A stretch of DNA of 46,248 nucleotides, from the NCBI GenBank assembly GCA_903893925.1, contig CAITOC010000050.1:1-46248 (forward strand), written 5' to 3'. A program made the translations under genes and the position numbers. The stretch is from Candidatus Moraniibacteriota bacterium (GTDB taxonomy: Bacteria; Patescibacteriota; Minisyncoccia; Moranbacterales; UBA1568). This document shows positions 8,415-15,298 of this stretch, one piece after another (position 1 is the stretch's first letter; every line of letters begins with the position of its first letter). The notes below the pieces were generated by a model that saw only the letters and a program-made list of their open reading frames with translations, had not been told where the DNA came from and searched no databases.

Positions 8415-8969
8415 TCACCCCATCATCTCATCCAATGCATCCAGGCATGGCGGCAGTTCGAACCATCCCGCCGAAGTGTTGAGATGCTTACCGCCCTGAA
8501 CGACGGTTAATTCGGCGGATAGTTCCGAGGACAGGCGTTCCGCGTCTTTCATGGGCACAGAGGGATCGTCATCTCCCTGAATGACGGCGAAGCGACCGCA
8601 TTTTGAAGAGATGGTCGAAAAATCGAATCCGTCTTCCAAAAAATTATCTATCGTTCTATTGTCATTCTTGGATATCGGCCCGGCAACGAGTACGGCCCCT
8701 TGGATGGGATGCACATTGTCATTCTCCAGGTACCGCAATATCGCCGTCGCACCCAAGGAATGACCTACGAGGTACACCTCGTCGCCGACAGACCATTCTA
8801 CGGATCTTTCTATCTCGCCGACCCATTCCGAGCAGAGCGGCCACTCCGGATCCGGCATCGGAAGCGAGCAGGCGTAGATATTTTTCTTCTCAAGTTCCCC
8901 CATGAGCCAGGGCCGCCACCCGCCGTTCGGCGTCCCCTGAAAGCCATGGATGATGAATACTTTTTTCAT
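8415..8969 (-). CDS. RBBP9/YdeN-type alpha/beta hydrolase
   Basis: Small serine hydrolase of 184 residues. The opening MKKVFIIHGFQGTPNGGW is the oxyanion-hole region, GHSLGA is the nucleophile elbow, GDDDPSVP carries the likely catalytic Asp, and GGKHLN carries the catalytic His near the C-terminus. Length and motif order match the RBBP9/YdeN family of the alpha/beta hydrolase fold. An ATG at 8969 with AAGGA upstream is preferred over a GTG at 8987. The gene starts 14 bases after the preceding hypothetical gene and probably shares its transcript. The substrate is unknown. Confidence 0.85.
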   Translation of the reverse strand: MKKVFIIHGFQGTPNGGWRPWLMGELEKKNIYACSLPMPDPEWPLCSEWVGEIERSVEWSVGDEVYLVGHSLGATAILRYLENDNVHPIQGAVLVAGPISKNDNRTIDNFLEDGFDFSTISSKCGRFAVIQGDDDPSVPMKDAERLSSELSAELTVVQGGKHLNTSAGWFELPPCLDALDEMMG

Positions 8970-8983
8970 ACGACGTGCGTCCT

Positions 8984-9451
8984 TCACAATTTTCCCGAAT
9001 GAGATCTCAACATCAAGGCGTCTTCCGAACGCAACACGAGCAGATTATCCTTCCCGTAATCTATATGGAGATCGTATTCTTTCAGAAGGGAAACCGGCAA
9101 CCCGGTGATCAGGTCATACCCGCTGGCATAGTGCGCGACAAAGACCTTGCCATCGATTTTTCTCGTACTCATCTTATGCCAACGATCGGCCCTGTTTTTC
9201 CTTTCGAAGATAATCAGGTTTTTCCGTCCGTTCTTATGCACCGAAACGACCGGATGCATCGCTCCGTTTTTCTCATCGTCGTTTTCAAACGTGACCGGCA
9301 ACCGAAACGAGGTGTTCAGGAACAGTTCATACAATCCACGCCAATATTCCTCGCTTTGCACTTTTCCCGTCGTTCCATCGACATATTTTCCAAACCTGGT
9401 CAACGCAACTTTCGGCCCGTCCTTCTTGATTCGGCTTTTTGGAGTCTTCAT
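8984..9451 (-). CDS. Hypothetical protein
   Basis: A 155-residue soluble, basic and mixed alpha/beta-looking protein beginning MKTPKSRIKKDG. There is no signal peptide or membrane segment. I recognise no family. It contains the strand-like stretch KVFVAHYASGYDLITGLP. It is followed after 14 bases by the alpha/beta hydrolase and probably shares a transcript with it. No clear Shine-Dalgarno is present. Confidence 0.65.
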   Translation of the reverse strand: MKTPKSRIKKDGPKVALTRFGKYVDGTTGKVQSEEYWRGLYELFLNTSFRLPVTFENDDEKNGAMHPVVSVHKNGRKNLIIFERKNRADRWHKMSTRKIDGKVFVAHYASGYDLITGLPVSLLKEYDLHIDYGKDNLLVLRSEDALMLRSHSGKL

Positions 9452-9509
9452 ACACGATAATACTTTTCTTCAAAATATGTTTCTTACGACATCTGTGTCG
9501 ATACGTCGA

Positions 9510-10070
9510 TCACACGCCCGCAAGCGAGTCGGCTAACAGTTCCCGGATGATCCCTTTCTCCTCGAGCAAAAGAGTTTCTTCCTCACACCAATCCGAATAG
9601 GTACCGGGATGCTCACGGATCTCTGTCAGGAAGTCGTCCCAAGAGACCCAGCGTGTCGATTCCACTTCGTCATCAGCCGGATTCGGTTCCATCGAAACGA
9701 GCCCGACGAAGACCGGACAGATCTCGTTTTCGGTCACACCGTCGCGAGTGAACTTGTACCGGTACGGCATGCCGAACCGGAGCGTATCGGCCTTCATGCC
9801 GAGTTCGCGATCAAGCCTGCGTGCGACGGCATCGATCCGCTCCTCGCCCGGACCCGGATGCCCACAACAGGTGTTTGACCAGACCAAAGGCCAGGTCTTC
9901 TTCATGTGGCTACGCTGCTGCAAAAGCAGTTTCCCGTCGGATTTGCGAAACAGAAACAACGAAAATGCGCGGTGCAGCGGCGTGTCGAGCGTATGCACGT
10001 CTGACTTCGGCATCGTGCCGATCTCGTTATCATCGTCATCGATCAATACCACGAGTTCGATTTCGGACAT
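9510..10070 (-). CDS. idi: Isopentenyl-diphosphate delta-isomerase type I
   Basis: Nudix-superfamily enzyme that interconverts IPP and DMAPP in the cytoplasm, feeding isoprenoid synthesis. The 186-residue product carries the type I signatures: LHRAFSLFLF, LLLQQRSHMKKTWPLVWSNT with active-site Cys in TCCGHP, the RRLDRELG segment of the Nudix box, and ENEICPVFVG with the metal-binding Glu pair. The start at 10070 matches the usual N-terminus; it has no Shine-Dalgarno and lies next to a heptamer-phased array. No other isoprenoid gene is in the window. Confidence 0.92.
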   Translation of the reverse strand: MSEIELVVLIDDDDNEIGTMPKSDVHTLDTPLHRAFSLFLFRKSDGKLLLQQRSHMKKTWPLVWSNTCCGHPGPGEERIDAVARRLDRELGMKADTLRFGMPYRYKFTRDGVTENEICPVFVGLVSMEPNPADDEVESTRWVSWDDFLTEIREHPGTYSDWCEEETLLLEEKGIIRELLADSLAGV

Positions 10071-10077
10071 AATATAT

Positions 10078-10116
10078 CTGAACTGACAACTCACGACTTA
10101 TAACTGACAACCGATC
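10078..10116. repeat. Heptamer-phased array upstream of idi
   Basis: On the minus strand it reads TTGTCAG, TTATAAG, TCGTGAG, TTGTCAG, TT in exact 7-base steps. It ends 8 bases before the idi start codon. Confidence 0.75.
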
Positions 10117-10137
10117 ATTACTAAACTGATGCCGGAA

Positions 10138-10368
10138 TCAATTTTTCGATTCGGCAGACAGTACTGTCTCTCTTCCTTTTGGCTTCGAAAAGAAGAAGAT
10201 GTAGACGATCTCAAGCAACGCGACGGTGTTCACGAGAAACAAAATGACAAACCAAGTCTTCTGCCCGTTGCGAGCGGACTTCCAGAGCGCCACACCCTTC
10301 CACGGCAGGGTCCACAGCAAAACGAGAACGATGAGAGACATGAATTGCTGATTGACGAAAGGATTCAT
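10138..10368 (-). CDS. DUF5652-type small membrane protein
   Basis: A 76-residue protein with two hydrophobic helices (about 10-27 and 38-60), the linker WKSARNGQKTWF, and a charged C-terminal tail. The WKxARNGxKxWF...LVNTxxxLEIxYIFFF pattern matches, from memory, the DUF5652 family common in Patescibacteria. The function is unknown. It is separated from idi by the heptamer array. Confidence 0.72.
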   Translation of the reverse strand: MNPFVNQQFMSLIVLVLLWTLPWKGVALWKSARNGQKTWFVILFLVNTVALLEIVYIFFFSKPKGRETVLSAESKN

Positions 10369-10506
10369 AACGATATCGGTTACATATTATCCTCAGAAAT
10401 TGTATACCCTCACAAGAGGAAAGGAAAGACTGCCCTGTCGACCCCGACCCTCCCCGTTTTCAGTGGCTGATTGTTTGTTGACCTTCGATTTTCAATTCGG
10501 TTGTAC

Positions 10507-10538
10507 GTTGTTAGTTGTTAGTTGTTAGTTGTTAGTTT
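10507..10538. repeat. TTGTTAG heptamer array
   Basis: At least four nearly perfect 7-base units of TTGTTAG in a row. It is the most regular member of the heptamer-phased family in this window. Confidence 0.85.
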
Positions 10539-10601
10539 CTTCCCTAACCCGTTATAAGTTATACTCAGTCACGTTAGAAACTGAAACCATATCAAATACG
10601 T

Positions 10602-10717
10602 CTGTCTTTGCGAGCCCGTCCTCGGGTAGCCTGCCCCGCGTATGCCGGGGTGGCAATCCGGAGTCCCGGACCGCTTCTCCGCCAGCTTGCGGACTCGCGG
10701 AGACGAAGGGAGGCAAT
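10602..10717. repeat. Hairpin-rich GC repeat
   Basis: A chain of short GC-rich inverted repeats (GCCCG/CGGG, GCCCCG/CGGGG, CCGCCAGC/GCGG) beginning TTTGCGAG and containing GGCAATC. It resembles the dispersed TTGCGAG...GCAATC type repeats of many bacterial genomes. No open frame or promoter was recognised. Confidence 0.4.
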
Positions 10718-10722
10718 TTCTT

Positions 10723-10825
10723 ATACCAAATGAACTACATCCCTGTTACGTTCAGGAGTTCGACTCCCTATAGGGAGTCGAACTCCTCTGGTAGCGATAT
10801 GCAACAAATTACGATATTTCGGTAT
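10723..10825. repeat. 103-bp palindromic element, copy 1
   Basis: Ends ATACC/GGTAT extend into imperfect terminal inverted repeats. A central hairpin has arms GGAGTTCGACTCCC and GGGAGTCGAACTCC, followed by a conserved tail TAGCGATAT-CAACAAAT. Length is 103 bp, the same as copies 2 and 4. Confidence 0.88.
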
Positions 10826-10920
10826 GAGAAATGGAAAACGAGTACTGGAATGATCGATTACGTTAGTATACATGAATTATTCATTTCAGATTTACGTGTA
10901 ACTGAGTATAACAGAATGTC

Positions 10921-11613
10921 TCAATCGTTCCCCCTCACCTCTTTCCAAAACTGCCGGAAGAAATCCCTCATATAATCGCTTCGTTCCTTGGCGATCATTT
11001 TCCCCGTCTTTGTCAGCATCCGATCCTTGAGGTGCTTCAAATGCTGTTCATATTCAAGAAACACGGAGTCTTCTTTCGTATAAGAATAATCTTTGTCGTG
11101 CTTCGCGAATTCCTGCTCATGTCCGGTATACAAGGTTTTCGACCCTGCCATTCCCGCGAAGAGAAACACTCGCCCGATTCCGACCGCCCCGAGCGAATCG
11201 AGTTTATCCGCATCGAAAAGTATTTTCGCCTCCAAACTCTCTGGTACGTTCTTCCCGCGCTTCCGATGTGTCGCGATGCAATGGACGATGCAGTCAATTG
11301 TTTTTTCATCGGCACCGGCCGCTTCCAGAATAGGCCGCGCGAGTACTGCCCCTTCAGTCGCGTGGCAAAATTCCCCCTTTTTCCGCATCTCATCGTTTTT
11401 CGCGATATCGTGCAGCAGCGCGGCGGCCTCGAGCACGAACAGGTCCGCCTTCTCCGCCCGTCCTATCCGAAGAGCGAGCGCCCGCACGCGCTCCACATGC
11501 GTAAAGTCGTGGCAACCCGAAGCATCGACGAAGTATTTCTTCGCTTCCGTTTCGATATTTCCGATCGTCCTCTTCTTGTTCGCATCCATATTTCCTTGTT
11601 CAATGTCAGTCAT
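10921..11613 (-). CDS. HD-domain phosphohydrolase
   Basis: Predicted metal-dependent phosphohydrolase of 230 residues. The HD motifs appear in order: HDFTHVERV (first His), LLHDIAK (His-Asp pair), CIATH, and FDADKLDSLGAVGIGR (second Asp). This layout matches YedJ/YpgQ-type HD hydrolases acting on nucleotides or related phosphates. Start 11613 overlaps the upstream gene by 8 bases and has GAGGTGG before it; an in-frame ATG at 11589 with AAGGA is also possible. It closes a three-gene run with a deoxyribosyltransferase-like and a Nudix protein, which hints at nucleotide salvage or clean-up. Confidence 0.87.
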   Translation of the reverse strand: MTDIEQGNMDANKKRTIGNIETEAKKYFVDASGCHDFTHVERVRALALRIGRAEKADLFVLEAAALLHDIAKNDEMRKKGEFCHATEGAVLARPILEAAGADEKTIDCIVHCIATHRKRGKNVPESLEAKILFDADKLDSLGAVGIGRVFLFAGMAGSKTLYTGHEQEFAKHDKDYSYTKEDSVFLEYEQHLKHLKDRMLTKTGKMIAKERSDYMRDFFRQFWKEVRGND

Positions 11614-12043
11614 TTCCCACCTCGGATATCTTACCGATGTCCCCATCGAGTACGACATCGTACGTCGCAAGAATCTCATCCTTATACGAAACATCAGGAA
11701 CGGGATTCAGGAGGAAGATCTTCTTGCCGTGTACGAACGCGAACCCGAGCTCCATCAGCGTATTGCCACCGACGTAATTCGCGATTCCCCGCTTGTCATA
11801 ATTGAGCACGAGTATCGCATCGCTCGCCACGATCGCGTCAAAATACCATTTGATCAGGCCGTATTCCTTCTTCACCTCGGAATGCTCGGCAGCGATTTTC
11901 TTCAGCAGTTCCGGATTTTCTCCGCGCGCAAGCATTTCGGTCGTCGGATCGAGAACCGGCTCATGGCCCATTTCCAGGAGCCGTTCCTTCATCGCGACCT
12001 TTTCCTTTCGGAATGTGGAACTTCCACAGATGACGATTTTCAT
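11606..12043 (-). CDS. Nucleoside 2-deoxyribosyltransferase-like protein
   Basis: A 145-residue small Rossmann-like protein. It opens with MKIVICGSSTFRKE, has the middle segment VASDAILVLNYDKRGIANYVGGNT, and continues with ELGFAFVHGKKIFLLNP, a layout typical of the nucleoside 2-deoxyribosyltransferase superfamily. The Gly-rich start and the central acidic pair fit substrate and catalytic positions of that fold, but exact activity cannot be assigned. It lies 3 bases after the Nudix gene and overlaps the HD gene by 8 bases. Confidence 0.72.
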   Translation of the reverse strand: MKIVICGSSTFRKEKVAMKERLLEMGHEPVLDPTTEMLARGENPELLKKIAAEHSEVKKEYGLIKWYFDAIVASDAILVLNYDKRGIANYVGGNTLMELGFAFVHGKKIFLLNPVPDVSYKDEILATYDVVLDGDIGKISEVGND

Positions 12044-12046
12044 ACG

Positions 12047-12586
12047 TTATGCCTTAGTTTCCAAGGCGGAAAACAGGAGATCATACTCCCGTTCCCGCGG
12101 AATGAATGACGACTCCGCCCTACTGATTTCCTCATGTATTTCCTGCGCCGTAAAAAACCGCACCTCCGCGATCTCTTCCTCCTGTAACGACAGCTGACTG
12201 AGTTGGAAATCTTTCCGCACCAGATATACCTCGGCGAAATCATTATTGATGAACGAACCGCCGTTTTGGACGTCGGCTTTTCTGATGTCGAACAAAAGCA
12301 AGAAATCCGCCGGAATCAGGTCTATCCCGATCTCTTCCGTCACCTCACGGATAAGAGCTCCGACCGATGACTCCCCGCTCAAGACGTGTCCGCCGAAATA
12401 CACGTCGTACAATCCCGGATAGTATTTCTTCATCGATGCCCGCCGATGGACGAAAATCCGTCCATCCGAATTCATGATGACTACCTGAGCACTCCTGTAC
12501 CACAAACCTTTCTCATGAACTTCCTCACGGGACGCGGATTGTCCGGTCGGTTTCCCATTGTCATCGAGAACGTCGAGGTATTCCAT
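12047..12586 (-). CDS. Nudix hydrolase (YfcD/IDI-like)
   Basis: A 179-residue Nudix protein with the full box GHVLSGE-x7-REVTEEIG, matching Gx5Ex7REUXEEXGU. The N-terminus EYLDVLDDNGKPTG and the VHRRASMKKYYPGLYD segment resemble YfcD and the IDI-like Nudix group, not MutT. The product probably hydrolyses a nucleotide- or prenyl-type diphosphate; the substrate is unknown. It is first in a tight three-gene unit with the deoxyribosyltransferase-like and HD genes. Confidence 0.87.
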   Translation of the reverse strand: MEYLDVLDDNGKPTGQSASREEVHEKGLWYRSAQVVIMNSDGRIFVHRRASMKKYYPGLYDVYFGGHVLSGESSVGALIREVTEEIGIDLIPADFLLLFDIRKADVQNGGSFINNDFAEVYLVRKDFQLSQLSLQEEEIAEVRFFTAQEIHEEISRAESSFIPREREYDLLFSALETKA

Positions 12587-12750
12587 ACGTGATCACAAAT
12601 GTATCGGACATGCTATATCGTACCGACAGCTTTCCCGACCCGACCCGACTATGAGTGAACGACATATCCTCAAGGCTCGCTCGGAGTGACAATCGCCAAC
12701 AGTAATTCCTTCGTTCCCTGTTCAACACTCAATGCTATCCATTCACTGTC

Positions 12751-12778
12751 GTACGTTGTTTGTTGTCAGTTGTCAGTC
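12751..12778. repeat. Heptamer-phased array containing the lysS stop codon
   Basis: Words TACGTTG, TTTGTTG, TCAGTTG, TCAGTC run in 7-base steps. The lysS stop codon (12773-12775, minus) lies inside the array, so the repeat supplies the end of the gene. Confidence 0.75.
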
Positions 12779-14233
12779 TTTACTTCTCATCGGCGGGAAG
12801 ATGACCGTCTCGCGGATGGACCGGTCGGACAGGACCGCGAACAGTCGTTCACTCATGCCGAAGCCGAAGGCCGGCGGCATGCCATATTCGAGCGCCTCGA
12901 GGAAATCCTCATCGAGCATCTGTGCCTCGGCGTCCCCCGCTTCACGAAGCTTCGCCTGCTCTTCGAATCGGGCCCGCTGATCAGCCGGATCATTGAGTTC
13001 CGAGAACCCGTTGCCAAGTTCGCTTGCGGCCGCGATCGGCTGCATACGCAGCACGCGTTGTGGATTGTTCGGATCCGACTTCGCGAGTGGCGATACTTCG
13101 ATCGGATGTCCGACCAGGAAACACGGCTGAATGAGTTTCTGCCGGACGGTCTTCTTGTAGATCGTATCGATAAGCCGTCCCTTGCCTGCGGCCTTGTCGT
13201 ACTTGATACCGAGTTCATCCGCTTTCGCGCGGAGTGTCTCAACGGTCACGTCGCCTGACAAATCGATATCAGTTTCCTTTTTGAACTCTTCAAAATAATC
13301 GACACGAGGGAACGGCTTGGACCAGTCGAGCTCCACGCCTTCGTACGAAGTCTTCATCGCGCCATCGGTCAGGGCCGATACGATTTCCTTGTACAGTCGC
13401 TCGGTCATCTCCATCCCCTGTTCCAAATCGAGGTACGCGCCATAGCATTCCATGTGATCGAATTCCTGCAAGTGATCGCGATCGATGCCTTCGTTACGAA
13501 ACACCCGACCGATCTCGAACACACGTTCGAACCCGCCGACCAAAAGTCGTTTCAGCGCGAGCTCGAGCGAAATGCGCATATAGAAATCAATATCAAGTGC
13601 ATTGTGATGCGTCACGAACGGCTCAGCTTCGGCACCGCCCGGCACATGCTCGAAAATCGGCGTCTGCACCTCGAGATAGCCTTCCTTGATGTAAAAGCCC
13701 CGGATGGTCTGCCAGAAGAGATTCTTCTTGCGGAAGAGTTCGCGCGTCTCAGGGTTCGCAAGAAGATCGAGATACCGACGACGTAATAACTCTTCCTTGT
13801 CCTCGATACCGTAGTGATCCGTCGGGATCGCTCGCATCGATTTTCCAAGGATAGCCCACGACTTCACGGCGACGGTCTTCTCGTCCTTCTTCGTGAGGAA
13901 GAGCGTCCCATGCACGTTCACGAAATCCCCCATCTCGATCGTATCGGCGAACAGTCGAAACGTCTCCGCCCCGAGGTCGGCCTCGGACAGAAATATCTGT
14001 ATCCGACCGCTCCCGTCCTCGATATGAGCAAACGCGATCTTGCCCATCGTCCGAAGCGACCGGATCCGTCCGGCGAGCGCTACGTCCGTCCCGGCCGCGG
14101 ACAGACTATCAAACGCCACAATCGCCTCTGCCGTAGTATGGGTGCGCTCCGTCTTTTCCGGATAGACCGTTCCGACCGCAGTCTTCAGTTTTTCGAGTTT
14201 GTCCGCTTTTGCGGCGAGTATGTCTTCACGCAT
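12773..14233 (-). CDS. lysS: Lysyl-tRNA synthetase, class II
   Basis: Charges tRNA-Lys. The 486-residue product has an N-terminal OB-fold anticodon-binding domain (about 50-145, with GRIRSLRTMGKIAFAHIEDG) and a class II core. Motif 2 is FRNEGIDRDHLQEFDHMECY, followed by the lysine-pocket stretch GNGFSELNDPADQRARFEEQ and motif 3 at GFGMSERLF. The last motif reads MSER where many bacterial enzymes have GIDR; from memory this variant is usual in Patescibacteria. The start at 14233 gives the expected N-terminus; the open frame extends to 14293 but into the promoter. It is preceded by a terminator and its own promoter. Confidence 0.95.
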   Translation of the reverse strand: MREDILAAKADKLEKLKTAVGTVYPEKTERTHTTAEAIVAFDSLSAAGTDVALAGRIRSLRTMGKIAFAHIEDGSGRIQIFLSEADLGAETFRLFADTIEMGDFVNVHGTLFLTKKDEKTVAVKSWAILGKSMRAIPTDHYGIEDKEELLRRRYLDLLANPETRELFRKKNLFWQTIRGFYIKEGYLEVQTPIFEHVPGGAEAEPFVTHHNALDIDFYMRISLELALKRLLVGGFERVFEIGRVFRNEGIDRDHLQEFDHMECYGAYLDLEQGMEMTERLYKEIVSALTDGAMKTSYEGVELDWSKPFPRVDYFEEFKKETDIDLSGDVTVETLRAKADELGIKYDKAAGKGRLIDTIYKKTVRQKLIQPCFLVGHPIEVSPLAKSDPNNPQRVLRMQPIAAASELGNGFSELNDPADQRARFEEQAKLREAGDAEAQMLDEDFLEALEYGMPPAFGFGMSERLFAVLSDRSIRETVIFPPMRSKD

Positions 14234-14264
14234 AGATGCATTTTGATTCGAATCAGTTACCCAT

Positions 14265-14293
14265 ACTGTACCGGGTTTTCGCTTCGAAGACAA
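14265..14293 (-). promoter_or_regulatory. Probable lysS promoter
   Basis: TTGTCT (-35), a 17-base spacer and TACAGT (-10) follow directly after the T-tract of the upstream terminator and point into lysS. Each hexamer matches four of six sigma-70 consensus positions. Confidence 0.55.
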
Positions 14294-14324
14294 GAAAAAA
14301 TCGCCCGAATCCTGTTCGGGCGAT
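14294..14324 (-). terminator. Strong intrinsic terminator of the 29-codon ORF
   Basis: A perfect 10-bp stem (ATCGCCCGAA/TTCGGGCGAT), a 5-base loop and a run of six T on the minus strand. It stands 17 bases beyond the 29-codon ORF and insulates lysS. Confidence 0.93.
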
Positions 14325-14341
14325 CATCGCTCATCCTATTC

Positions 14342-14431
14342 CTACCTGGACCACTTTGGTTCATAAACCGTAGGAGGAACATCTTCAGCTCCCCACTGCC
14401 CCTTTGGACATTCAAATAAACTGAGTTTCAT
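14342..14431 (-). CDS. 29-residue small protein with own promoter and terminator
   Basis: A tiny open frame beginning MKLSLFECPKGQ, with a GGAGAG ribosome site 3 bases before the ATG. It has its own near-consensus promoter 57 bases upstream and a strong intrinsic terminator just downstream, so it forms a complete transcription unit of about 190 bases. The peptide is acidic to neutral and has one Cys, two Trp and a Pro-rich middle, with no membrane segment. I do not recognise it. The alternative is a small non-coding RNA in which the ORF is accidental; the Shine-Dalgarno argues for translation. Confidence 0.6.
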   Translation of the reverse strand: MKLSLFECPKGQWGAEDVPPTVYEPKWSR

Positions 14432-14487
14432 GATCTCTCCGTCTCGTTGAAAAAATACCATGAAATATTGGCGAACATTACGAATAT

Positions 14488-14516
14488 ATATTAACATTAA
14501 TTTAATAATCTGTCAA
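14488..14516 (-). promoter_or_regulatory. Near-consensus sigma-70 promoter of the 29-codon ORF
   Basis: TTGACA, exactly 17 bases, then TAATAT in an AT-rich setting. The predicted start of transcription is near 14481, giving a leader of about 50 bases. Confidence 0.88.
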
Positions 14517-14561
14517 ATTTCGAAGCTCAACCAAAAACTCTTCATATAAAAATTCTATCTT

Positions 14562-14664
14562 ATACCAAATTAACTGAATCACTGTTACATTCAGGAGTCC
14601 GACTCCCTATTGGGAGTCGGACTCCTCTAGTAGCGATATACAACAAATTATGTTATTTCGGTAT
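14562..14664. repeat. 103-bp palindromic element, copy 2
   Basis: Same ends and length as copy 1. The central arms are GGAGTCCGACTCCC and GGGAGTCGGACTCC; the T-to-C change in one arm is matched by A-to-G in the other. Confidence 0.88.
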
Positions 14665-14683
14665 TCGAATTTCAATCCAAACT

Positions 14684-15139
14684 TTACGCCACCGACGTGA
14701 TGACGCACTTGAGCTTGCCGACCGGAACATCGACTTCGACATGCTCATCCTTGGATCGGCCCATGAGGGCGCGACCGAACGGTGAATCGCTCGAAATAAG
14801 TCCCTGTGCCGGATTCACCTCGTTCGTGCCGACGATAGTGAAACGCATTTCCTTACCCTTGCAGTCAAGCACGACCGAGGAACCGATCTGGACCGACGAG
14901 GATCCGGAAGTTTTCTCGACCACGGTCGCCTCCTTCAACGTCGCTTCGAGCTCCATGATGCGGGTCTCGTTCTCATTTTGCTGGTGCTTCGCTTCGCTAT
15001 ATTCGGCGTTCTCAGACAAGTCGCCTTGTTCCTTCGCTTCCTTGATCGCGCCGGCGATTTCCTGCCGAAGCCTGACTTTTCGGTCCTCAAGCTCGTCGTG
15101 CAGTTTTTTCATTCCCTCACGGGTCAGTATCTTGGCCAT
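14684..15139 (-). CDS. greA: Transcription elongation factor GreA
   Basis: Binds RNA polymerase in the secondary channel and promotes cleavage of backtracked transcripts. The 151-residue product has the N-terminal coiled coil (about 1-75), with the acidic tip in AKEQGDLSENAEYSEAK that places the catalytic acidic residues, and the C-terminal FKBP-like domain (about 80-150, SSDSPFGRALMGR). The length is slightly under the usual 155-160. It has its own promoter and leader and is separated from mrdA upstream. Confidence 0.96.
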   Translation of the reverse strand: MAKILTREGMKKLHDELEDRKVRLRQEIAGAIKEAKEQGDLSENAEYSEAKHQQNENETRIMELEATLKEATVVEKTSGSSSVQIGSSVVLDCKGKEMRFTIVGTNEVNPAQGLISSDSPFGRALMGRSKDEHVEVDVPVGKLKCVITSVA

Positions 15140-15188
15140 GGTTTCTGTCTCACATATTATTCCTTATCCGATATCCGTAAGAAATCGG

Positions 15189-15221
15189 TTTTGTCCGGTC
15201 CGAATAGTTCCACGGACAAAA
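15189..15221 (-). promoter_or_regulatory. greA leader inverted repeat
   Basis: In the untranslated leader, TTTTGTCCG and CGGACAAAA form a 9-bp stem around a 15-base loop. It lacks a downstream T-run, so it is not a terminator. It may be a regulatory hairpin or a dyad binding site. Confidence 0.4.
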
Positions 15222-15232
15222 AAGTGCTTCCA

Positions 15233-15260
15233 ATGGTATCACGGATTCGAAGTATGTCAA
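15233..15260 (-). promoter_or_regulatory. greA promoter
   Basis: TTGACA, 16 bases, then TACCAT preceded by TGA (extended -10 type). It predicts a leader of about 85 bases before greA. Confidence 0.7.
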
Positions 15261-15298
15261 GATATCTTAAAAAAGGCTTATGCAAAGTGAAATATCGG

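Larger units (their letters stand above)
10369..10920. other. Repeat-rich intergenic region
   Basis: No gene is supported. It contains a TTGTTAG heptamer array near 10507-10538, a hairpin-rich stretch at about 10602-10717 (including a CCCCGCG...CCGGGG arm also seen inside some copies of the 103-bp element), and a complete copy of the 103-bp element at 10723-10825. Confidence 0.6.

Noticed and set aside
10602-10717. Structured RNA gene such as RNase P or SRP RNA
   Set aside because: It is rich in hairpins, but lacks the conserved cores of those RNAs and shares words with the dispersed element.
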